DNA from: Phoronis australis
Lineage: Eukaryota; Phoronida; Phoronidae
Length of the DNA stretch: 64,000 nt
Reading direction: 5' to 3'
NCBI GenBank assembly: GCA_002633005.1
Contig: NMRA01000241.1
Coordinates: 226,952-290,951, forward strand
Shown here: positions 14,301-26,300 of the stretch, in pieces
Layout of the letters: every line of letters begins with the position of its first letter
How positions within the stretch are numbered: position 1 is the first letter of the stretch
The notes under the pieces: generated by a model
What the model was told of the DNA's origin: nothing
The model's input: the letters and a program-made list of their open reading frames with translations, nothing else
The model's database searches: none
Translations under genes and position numbers: made by a program

Positions 14301-17300
14301 TGACTTGTTTCAACCCAGAAATGACTACTGGCCTGACACACCATGATGAGTGAACTTGTTCAGTCTGCTCTCAGGCAACAGCAAAGTGAAACTAATGATT
14401 TTTTAACCACAGAAATCACTTCTACTTGGAGTAAGGAACAAGTTAAGACCAATTCTGAAACCGTTAAGTGGCCTAATTCAAACACTTTTTATGGACAAAG
14501 CAGCTTTAAACCAAACAGCATAATCTTTCAAAGGTTTACTTGACTATCATGTAAAGTATCCCAAACCAGGAAGTAGGCACTAATAAGGGGTTGTAATCTA
14601 TTCCAGAATACGAACTTAATGACATCACCTGAGGCACCGGATACTAAAAAAGAAACCACAGAACAAACTCCATAATTCAAGATAACCATTTACCGTAAAC
14701 GTTCGGGTTAACGCCCTGGGCGGTTAAATTGACAAACCCAAAAAATCGGGGGTGGACGGTTATCCAGACACGGGCGTTTAAACGTGAAATTTCAAGAAAA
14801 TCAGGGTGGGCGGTTAACTGAACATGGTACTTTTATTTGTAATCTCAAGGTAAGTCTCAATGCTTGAAGGACCTTTTCCAAAAATGTAGTATTCACTGAT
14901 TGTGTAGATTGTATTTTTATTTTTCATTGCAATCATAGGCAATTATTAATTTTGCACTGTTTGTTAGTCAATATGTGTAGCGTTTTAGCCAACTTTAACT
15001 GACTTAAAATTACTGCCAAATATTCTTAAATCATTTTCAGACCTTAAGAGTTCAGTGCTTTTGGAAAATTTGATTTGCCGAAATTTTGCACTTATTTTAC
15101 GGTCTATGGCCAAGGGAAGAGTGTCATTTTTTATTCATGGGGGTAAAACCTAGATTTTGGAAGTGAAAAGTTGAAAAATTTGGGTCAAAGATGTTGTTTG
15201 AAATAGGGAGGATAAATAGTAACATGAGATATACTTTCCTTGACTGTTCGAAGAATATTTAGCTCACAAACAAGTCGCCTGCAATTAATTTTTTTTAGAA
15301 ATTCATGTCATGTTCAAAGCCAGAAATGACATTTTTTCACATAAAAACATCACTCTGATCAAAGCGAAGTTTTAAGGCAAGTATCAGATTTTTCAGTCTT
15401 CACAGATAAAGAAAATATGGGGTTAACAAGGAGCATTATTTGTTGAAATATGAAAAAAATTATGAAGGTTGACAACTACCTTAAATTATTAAAAACAGCA
15501 CCAAACTTAATGTCATTTTTTCAATAAGAGTTGGTGATAAAAAGTAAAAAACAATGCAAAAACATAAAAAAAACAGAAATTGATTAGCTGAGTGTTGTGA
15601 AAGCAACCTAATTTGTTAGATAGCCTCAAATGGCCACTTACTATATCAAGGTAACGTCCAAATAATTAATACTAATTTTCAGAAGGATAAGAGTACAAAC
15701 TAAATTATTGACTACCAAGAGCATATCAACTTCATTTACATAGTCATGTGACCATTTAAGCAATTTTAAGTCAATTGCAATTTATTGTTTCATCCACTCT
15801 TTTCAAGTATAATCAATAAGCATTTCCACAGCATTGTAATAACACATATGCAAATAAGAAATAAGATCTGCCCATAATTGCAAAGAATTCATAGAACTCG
15901 GCTTATAATCGAGACAATTTAATTACCAACAGCCAGGGGAGATTTTGCACACATGTAATTTAACAAAACAATGCCTGATGCCAATTAATGGAAACAAAAG
16001 ACGGTCAATTGACCAACAGCAGTCCATGAAGTACACATCCACATGGTCAATGCCTCAAGCCAGGATTGTACACCAGACAATGACTCAGAGTGATATTAGC
16101 ACTGGCTCCCAGTCTTGTACAACTGTTCATCATCATTAATTTTTCACCAACACTACAAAAAGGAATGACTAAGCAATGACGTAATTTCTAGGATAATGTA
16201 AAGCATTTGTAATGTTGGTCTTCATCAAAGCACAGTAACTCAGAAATCAAATGCAATACTTAACACTAAAACAAAATGGCATAGCAGTTGCACAGGTCCA
16301 TTTTTAACAAAAACATTTGATAGATGTTTGCCACTTACCATTATGAAATTGGTCTTAAATTGTTCCTTTGGGTAAATTACAAGTAATTTCAGGGCTTTGA
16401 AAAAAAACCACAATTTTGATTCAGACCAAGTTCTAAAAATTTTACTACAGGACATGACCTGAAGTTTACGCGAGTCTAGAGATCATTTCTAACCCTGGGA
16501 AAGGAACAAGACAAGACCAATGTTTTAACGGTAAAAATTGATGGAAAGAATGGATTTAATGCAGCTTTAAATCTTCATGAAAGGACCTTCAAATGTTTTC
16601 ATTTTCAAATTAACTATTGATTTAATCACAGTTTTCCTAATATCTCATCACTGTAAACAGACTCACACTTTGCATATGTGTCATTTTGACTGTCATTTTA
16701 AGACTATCAAATGCACCAAATTCTAAGTTTCCATTAATCAAAAATAAGACTAACAGTTTTAAACATGCCTGCCCAGTCATTTTTAGATTATTGCAAATGT
16801 AACACTAAATGTATTCAAAGGTGTCATTACTAATAATGAGAAAATATTAGATTCACCTGAATTTTACATATAGCCATTTGTTCCTAAACAGCCTTTAGTA
16901 CAGTAATATTTCTCCAATTCAAGACACAACATGGCAGATAACTAAAGTTTAGTTTTCTTCATAAAAGATACGGTAAGTAACACAAAATATAGGTTTTACC
17001 AGTCTTAACTTGTATACACCATATCTAACATCGGACAATTATTTGAGAAACTATGGCCATTACAATGATGTTACAAACTATAGAAACGTTAAAAAAGGTA
17101 ACTTTGGCAATTATTTTTGTCCGAAATTAGTGAAATTTTACCATTTACAGATATAAAGAAGGAAGACCTTTGGCCTGATTGACAAGTGTGCATCAGCTAT
17201 TTGATTCAATGAACTATTGACAATGCTAAGCTGGACTAGACAAGTGACATTTGTTTGACCATAAACGTACAAATTCAAATACCATCATGCATCTACTCAT

Positions 17301-20300
17301 GTGGTAATAAAAAAAATAAAAATAATTGCAGGTGGTCTGGTACACGTTGTACGTGCGCAGATCGCGTATGTGTGCCCATTACACTGATCACCTGGAAATA
17401 TTTTTGTGCTTTATTAATATATAGTTAAAACGGAGCTGAGGAGCTAGAAACCTGACTCAAGGGTCTAGCAGTGTGGCCAGTGTGACTTAAACCCACGACC
17501 TCAAGAAAAGAAGGCGGGCACCATCACACTAGGCCACACTGCCTCCTCTCATGTGGTATTGTTGGATACAGGAATTTCCAGGTATGAGAAAGATTGGACA
17601 GCATTCAATGGTAAGAAAACAACAAAGTTACATCTGGCGCCTTGGATAAAATCTGAGGTCACCAAATAAAGCTAAGCAAGTCAAAAATTCTTAATTCTGT
17701 AAATGTGTGTTAGGGTATCTCACTTTAAGACAGTGCTTTATATTTGATCTTAATAAATGGATGAGGAGCTGAAATTGGCCCTTTTGGACGGAATTTTGCC
17801 AAGTTATAATTCTTTTTCTTGAAAATTATTGTTAAATGCTCACATGGCAATTGAAGTTCTATTATTGCAGTAAATATGTTTTGACTGCATGCCACACAAA
17901 CAAAAATCAAGATCTCAAGAAAAAGTTAAAAAATACCCTTGAAATCAGCAATGGTCAGTAAAATTTCACGTTGGTGGCGATGACAACTTCCCATACTGCA
18001 TGCATTGTTCAACATCTTCAAGTTGATGGGAAATCAATTCATAGACTGATCAATCACAATTATATCATATTTCAAATGAAAGACAAAACCACAGTTTTAA
18101 TTTTGCTGAGAAGGTGCCTACCATGTTCTTATGAAAAAGGTAGATAACAAGTAAATACAAGGAATTTTAAATATCTCATTTCTTTAACAATTTTTGAGTC
18201 TGGGGAATGTTTGTTGAAAAACAGTGATGAGGGGGGCAGGACAGCAATGTGCTTAGCTCAAACAATTCTTAGCATGGTCACTTCCTGCTGTCAAATACGC
18301 TTTTCCAAGCCCTTAGATTACTTCTAGTTGGCTTGAGGAACAACTGCATTTTACAATATAGGGGCATACCTAAGTGTCAAAAGCTCGGTAGGTAACAGAC
18401 ACAGAATCTCAGGACCCCCAGCCTTAAGTTAAGTCCACCCTTATTCAAGACTCAGAAGTCCTGTTTCGCATTGGTACAGCCAACCAACTTGCTGCAAAAC
18501 ATTGATCAAAATTCTTGCGTTTATTGTGCAGGTGTCACAAGCTATTCTGTGGTGGGAATTCCTACACTAGAAAGAAAATGTGCTCATGCCGACAGAGTCC
18601 CTGCCATGCAAACGATAGACCAATTGGGACTTACACATCAAAGACTGACCAAACTTCTAAAACCTTTATAGGTCTCTGGATCCACACCGTGGCTAAGGGC
18701 ATGCACGGTGTATATGCGAATACTTTCAATCATTTGTGTGACTTGCTTGGGCAAAGTCGTATGAGCTCTACAGTAAAATGCTGATGCTGTAACGAGATGT
18801 CTTTAGAACGCATTGAGTTATTGTCTAATAAACAGCAAGGTAAAAATAATGTTTGTCATCATTGCCAGCCCCAAGGACATGTATTGTGCTGACATTATTT
18901 TAAACATTTCTTTTAGAAAAAGCATTTTCAGCATGCAAAGTATTCGAAAAGAGTACAGTATATCAGTAGTTATAAGATCAAAGCATTGTTGGATAGTCAT
19001 AGCATTAGCATTGCTCATGATGCAGCAAGTTTAACTTTTATTGTAAAAACACCACTAACACATAGAGCCACATAACTTGCTTTCCCTTTTACCCTCCATG
19101 CTCACAACTTGCTTACAATGTAAAAAACTACCCAATTTTGCTGACATATTTCTTTCTTTTTTACTTAAAATAAACTTTTCTATTTTGTAATATATTGTAG
19201 TTCATTCTTAAAAAATTAATTTAGACAGCTGCTGTGAAAGTAGATATGCTTTTTCGCTAAAAGTAATGTTAAGTTGACACAGTAAGGTGATTTATAATAC
19301 ATGCCACTAATAAAAAGGTCATTTGAACAGTTTTACATGACACCATCATGCCTCTTGGGAACTTTGAAACCGAGTGAATATGGGGTTCACAATTGCGACA
19401 AAACACCGAGGCAAGGTGCTAACTATGTTCTGGTTAAATGCCATTAATGACACGACTGTGATGAGACCTCTCTTACTAGGATGCCATGTTGTTGATTCAA
19501 CTCAAAATTTAGTTTCCACGCCTTTACCATTCTGAAAACTACTGAAACAAAACTCTTACTTAACTTCATACAGAAGAACAAAAGACTGTCAAACCGCTTA
19601 GAAAATTCGCTCACCACCTAGGCGACCACCCAGTAAACTTATACTCGCTCAGCTCCTTTTTAGTTGCATTGGTGACTGGGCGAGTGACGAAGAATATTTC
19701 AGTCATGGTCAGTGGTCTAATTAAAAATTTTAATTTTTTGCTAAAGGGGGATTACAGCAGCTTAACTAAGCCACTCCTAAGGAGTTTTCCCCCCTTTGTA
19801 ATACAGTTATTGTATATGTCAGCCTGTCAATAAGAATGAGTTCCAAAACAAAACAATGATGATAATTGACCATTCTTCTAGGTTTCCTCCACTGAAGACC
19901 CAGATTAAACAGTTGAACCGCAGAAGGCAATCTCCTTCTTTCTTTCCGTACCACAAACAATTCCTTCAATCTCATGCAAGAAAAGAACTTTCAATAGCTA
20001 TTTGATCTTTGCTTTTAAAATGTGGCCTAGTAGTGTACACTAGTAATAGTATTGTATTTAACTCAACTGCCTGCATAAAGGAACAAAGTTAATTTACAAC
20101 TACGTCTAAATTTTGTTTTCATCACTGCCTGATACTTTCGACAGTTCTGGGAAGATTTACCTATAAGCTGCCATGTGGCAACTATGATGTACTTAACGCA
20201 AAGTCAATGGTAATGTAATAAAAGAGCTGTATCATGACTTCCAGTTGTGCCATGCTATAAAGCCTTTCCAAACTGCATGCCAGTTGACAATTGCTAATTT

Positions 20301-23300
20301 AGGCCATCGCTTTAGACATATGACTAGCACGTTGACGTCACATCCCTTGGCGCTAGGCACCATGTAGCCCCTCGGCTGGCCATGCAGGGGCTACAATACT
20401 CCACATCAATTTCTGTACGAATTTCATCTTGTTCAATTTAAATGGGTGGTAGAAAAATCCGCTAACCGAATGAGAGGTTTTCATCACATCAAAAATACAT
20501 TTAATGCTTAAAATTATCACTTAAAAACATGGTTATTTTCTTCAGCGATCTGTTCTGGTTCTAAACATATCTTCGATGAAGCATGTCTTCGGAAATTAAG
20601 ACGACTTTGGTGAAGAGTTCCAACTCCACATTTTGGTCTTCACTGCATGCGATAACCACAAGGTATTTCAACTGGTGTCATGTGAGTTAGGTAAGGACAA
20701 GCATGATACTGAACGAAATGTGCAACCTGGCGCATGACACAAAATATCAGGTGGAATCAGTGTTCTCCACATCTGAAAATCTAAACAGGTCGCACGCGTA
20801 AAAACTGCAACGTGCCGGAACCGCGCGGTGGTCAACGTTCTCCATAAGCTAGTGTGCACCTAATTTTTACCCACGCATTTTAATAGTAATACACAGTAGA
20901 CATAGGCGGATTTGGGGGGGGGCAGGCCAACCTTGGCTGCCGCAAAAAAATAAAACGGCAAGAGCGTAGGGAAATGTTGAGTTTATTAATTAACCCCAGT
21001 AATTAAAATTATATGGATGAAACAAGATTTAAATGTGTGCAGTTTAATTGTGTGCAGTTTTAGTATTGGGGGGGGGGGCTCAGATCCAATTTCAAGTGTC
21101 AAATTCGTATCGGTGCTATGGCTAAGTATAGGCTCTCCCGGGGTATCCCAGGCGACCGGCAGTGGTGCTGCGCCCTACGACTCCGTTTCCGTCGTCTGCT
21201 CCACTGTGCAATGAAGAAAATTTACTTCATTTCTTAAAGAGAATGGAACCTGAGTGACGATGAAAAACCAGAAGCTGCTGGTAAGATGTGAATTTTAATC
21301 GAAACCTTAGTGAATCACTCAGAAACTCATAATTTCTCTTTGTCAAACCTTAACTTAAGACGATTTTCAAAGCAATCCCGCATTATTGCCAACACGAAAA
21401 ATGGATTTGGTCTTTTGGGCATTTGAAGGCTATTTTAAATACAACAAATTTGTTAAGAACCGATTGCACAAAATATAAAACGTGTAATAAGCATAACAAA
21501 AAGAAGTTGGTTTCGCGCGCAAATGCTATGGACCATGAACAAGTAGGTCTTTTAGTAAACGTATAGTAGTTAAATCGGGGTGGTGAAGTGGTAAAACGCG
21601 CGCTCCATCCGCCAGGTAGTGGGTTCGAGTCTGTGGTTCTTGCAGTTTTTCCTGTTTGACACGTTCTCCGTGTTTTTTTGCCTTTTTTTCTTGGATAATA
21701 CTTCAGGAATCAAAGAAAATGCTTGTTTTTTAGAGGAAAAAACAGAAAAGTTACCTGCTATACGCATCTACAATCGTGGTTTGCGCAAATGCTTACAGCC
21801 GGGCAAAATGTTGGCCCCCCCCTTGTGACATTCTAGATCCACCACTGGTAGTGCAACCAAATAACTGTTTATTCAACTTTTTATTCATTTGTATTGCTGA
21901 TGTCTAACGTTGTTGACAAAAATTCGGTTTGTACCGTTCGTGACACGGATATTTGCGATTTGTTGACCGAGCCCGGCAATATCACCACCATCCGGTCCTG
22001 GATTATCTGTCGTATCTGCATCTGAGTCAACGTCAGTATCTGAAACATCTCTCGGTTTTTAAAATAATCCTTAGGCTTAGCAGTCCTTCGCCTTCCCGCG
22101 GCAGACGACATTTCTTAGTATGTAGAATGCGCATGTCAATTGGTAACGGAAGCCAGGATAGAATTCACTAATGTAAGGACCATGCGAGGTAAACAAGACT
22201 TTGTGAGATTACGTGAGATATTACCGTGTGACTTCAATGGGAGCACGTGACTTTGGCTACAATTTCTCAGCGCGACACATATATTTTGAACTTTACTCAG
22301 TGACGTCATCCGCTGTCCCAATTCTCGGAATACTACCCCCGAAATCGCAAACGTCACGCACGGGCACCGAAGTTGAGTTTGCACACGCTTGGCAGATTTT
22401 TTAAAGGGAGTATGCGCCCTAGGTGTAATATTCATGCTACCTACGAAACTCCTTATATGGCAACGAGATGAACTCGGTCAATCTCAATGGTCTGTTGCAC
22501 CAAAAGTAACCAATAATATTCATCTACGTGAGAAATACACAAACAACAACCAATGAGAACCATGAAAAGCAGTTTCATGCAAATGTTTGTTGAGACTGGT
22601 AGTGGTAAAATCTGTGTCGTGTGGCCCAAACAATATTGAAAAATGTGCTACGAAAACCAAAATTCTGGCCTCCCAGAAGACAGCTGTAGTCTAAACTGCT
22701 GCGCAGCGATGTCTTTGCTGACAACATATACTTCGCTGGCAACATATACTTCACTGGCAACATATACTTCGCTGGCAACATATACTTCCCAGAACCAACC
22801 ACCAAGTTTTAATTATTTTCAATGGGTAATATGATTAGTTGTCCGCCAAACACAAAAAGGTGACTTCAAATGTGAATAGGCCTAGGGTAGGACTAATGAT
22901 CAGCGACTTTAGTGTGGGACTGCACCTCCAGTGAGCAGGTAGTAGATTAGGCATATAGGTACCACTGGGCCTTTGTTTAAATTCAATTGACTGTAACTAG
23001 TTGTTGGAGGTGAATTAAATAGATAATTGAGGTATTATTTACTCGCTGCGTTACACCATAAAGAGACTAGCTGCCCAGTCTGCAGCTTGAGTGAGACCGG
23101 TGATTAGGCTGTCCACTTGGCTTTTATTCATTTTCAATGGGCTATGGCCAGTTGCTGTCAAGCGTGATTTGAACCAATGAGGACCTTATTAATGAGGACA
23201 ACACCTTTTTTACAAAGTAGTCCCTATATGTTTAAACTGGTGGCGGGATTTTTAAACAGGACGCGGGACATTTAAACAGGACGCGCGTTCAGCCAAACAG

Positions 23301-26300
23301 GACGCTGCGACACGTTAAAAGTGGTTGTGGAGAACCCTGGGTGGAATAGTACGATTTGTGTCCTTAAACGTATAAGTTATTGGTCGTTAACAGGCGTGAT
23401 TTCATGTAACTTCCTCAAAATGGCAACTGGTGAGGGAAGGTTGAGTGAGCCGCGACAGATTTTCATGGATATGTTCAAATTACGTTGACTAATTGTCTCC
23501 ACAGTCATAGTATGTGTTAATTATAACTCCATGTATATATATATATGCATGTTTCATTCAATATTATTCACTGTATTTTGAGATAAGTAACTTTTTATGA
23601 GGATGTACTATTGTCCCTGTATGCCAGCGGCATTACAGGGTGATGTAATTGCCTAACTTGGTGCGAGCCCATTGGGCAACTGGTCATTTTTACACTGCAA
23701 CTGAAGAAAGGACCATTTGAAAAAGGTTGATTATGGGAGTTTTTGTTAGAGCTGAGAAGAGTTAAAGAGACCAACGGCCTTATAAGTGACCATCTATGAG
23801 TAAAAGGCATTTATAGCATGGCTTTGTCTTTGATGATTTAGCCTCTGGCCTATTAGATGACTACCATCTTTACTGGGTCCAGTTGAAATGATGGTACTGT
23901 CTAACCACATACACTCTGTTGACAGCTGTTTGATGTGATATTATTACAGCATATAACGTGATGGAAAAGGTTTTTCAAGACTACCCCACATAGCCCATTG
24001 AAACTGAATAAAGGCTAAGTAAGTGGTCAGTTGTGGACAGCCTAATCACTGGTCTCACTCAAGCGGCAGACCGGACAGCTAGTCTATTTATGGTGTAACG
24101 CGGCGTGTAAATAATCTCTCAGTTATCTTTTCAATTCATCTAGTCATAGTCAACTGAACTTAAACAAAGGCACAGTGCTACCTATACGCCTAACCCACTA
24201 CCTGCTCACTGGAGGTGCAGTCCGGCACGAAAGTCGCTGATCGTTAGCCCTAAGTTAGACTTATTCGCTTTTTTTGTGTTCGGCGGACAACTGATAATAT
24301 TACCCAACGAAATTAATTAAGGCTCAGTGATTAGTTCTGCGAAGAAAATGTTGTCAGCAAAGACACCGTTGCGCACCACTTTATACAATGGCCGTCTTCT
24401 GGGAGGCCAGAATTTTGATTTTCGTAGCACATTTTTCTATATTCCGTGGCCCCCAGGACACAGACTTTGCCGATACCAGTCTCAACAAACATTTGCATGA
24501 AACTGCTTTTTATGGCTTTCATTGGTTGTTGTTTGTGTATTTCTCACTTAGATGAATATTATTGGTTACTTTTGGTGCCACCGGCCCATTGAGATGGATT
24601 GAGTTCATCTCGTTGCCTTATAAGGAGTTTCGTTGGCAGCATGAACATTATATTTGTGGTGCATACTCCCTCTAAAAATCTGACAAGCCGTTTGCAAACT
24701 AAACTTTGGTGGTGGCTGTGCGTGACGTTTGTGGTTTCGGGGGAGTATTCCGAGATTTGGGACAGCGGGTGACGTCACTGAGTAAAGTTCAAAATATATG
24801 TGTCTCGCGCTGAGAAATTGTAGCTCTCATTGAAATCAAGTGGTAATATCTCGCGTAATCTCGCAGTCTTGTTTACCTAGCGTAGTCCTTACGTAAGTGA
24901 ATTCTATCCTCGCTTGCATTACCGATTGACATGCGCATTCTACATACTTAGTAATGTCATCTGCTGCGGGAAGGCGAAGAATTGCTAAGATTAAGGATTA
25001 TTTTAAAAACCGAGAGATGTTTCAGATATTGACGTTGACTCAGATGCAGATACGACAGGTAATCCAGGGCCGGATGGTGGTGATATTGCCGGGATCGGTC
25101 AACGAATCGCAAATATCCATGTCACGAACAGTGAATCGAATTTTTGCCGACAACGTCAGACATCGGCAGTACAAATGAATACAATTCGCCCTAACTTGAG
25201 AATAGATGGTTTCATCTGGAAGAATGAGTTTGTGACAAAACTGAAAATTATGGGAATTCCATAATTGCAAGCGTTTGATAATCCAGTTAATATCTTAGAA
25301 ATATTGGTTGTCATCAACGGGTCTCCCACCCCCGTCCAAGCAGATGGAAAACGCACGTAAATTGTTTTGTTTACTCTACCTAATTTGCATTCATAAGGGA
25401 GGACTCGCATAATGTGCAGTTTTTACAGGAGTTCCGGTAGTGCAGAAGTTTAATGTTGTACCAGCTTCAGAACATCGAATTCAAACTATAAGAATGCTGT
25501 GCAAGACATTACACTTACAGACTGAGGGAAAACGTATACATAAAAATGTGACTGACTTTACAAAAACACTTCACTTGGACTGCCAAGACTTTTGTGTTAG
25601 ACTTTTTGTACTTAGTTGACATTGACATCACAATTATTGAGTAGCCTAAAACATTTCCCCATACTGCATCAAACACGTCTGTAGACTTTCAAAGCCATTG
25701 ACTAAACAAATGGGTTATGACATATGTGATATGTTTGTAAAGAAGTCCAACTTTTAAAAATAATAAGTTGAATAAACACAGTTATTTTTTGCACTACTGT
25801 GCATTGCTATTAATAATAATATACATGGGTAATAATAAGGTGCACATAAAAGTGCACATTAGCTTATAAAATGGAGAACGTTGACCGCTGCGCGGTTCCG
25901 GCACGTTGCAGTTTTTACACGTGTGACCTGTTTAGATTTTCAGATGTAGAGAACACTGAGAAGTCTTGCGTTGTATACCAGCTGTCGTGCAAGGAGGACC
26001 CCACCCATCAATACATAGGGGAAACCAAACGCACCCTAGGGACAAGGATGAGGGAACACTCCAAAATGGACAGAGCCACAGGTGTAGGGGAACACCCTCT
26101 CAACACTGTACACACCATCGACAAGTGCAATGCCTGAATCCTTGCCAGAGAAGAACACTGGTACTCAAGCAAGGTCAAGGAGGCTGTCTACATTAAAACC
26201 AGATGCCCCAATTTGAATAGAAATCAAGGGTTATAGCTCTCAGCCGTGTACGACCTCATTCAAAAACCAGGCCAACCTGATGCGGGAAATCCAGTTAGTG

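Noticed and set aside
18515-18784. Cysteine-rich plus-strand ORF as an exon
   Set aside because: Motif spacing matches no zinc-binding domain I can name, no partner exon was found and it lies in PHF5A intron 1.
21574-21640. Functional tRNA gene
   Set aside because: A and B boxes are recognisable but no acceptor stem can be formed.
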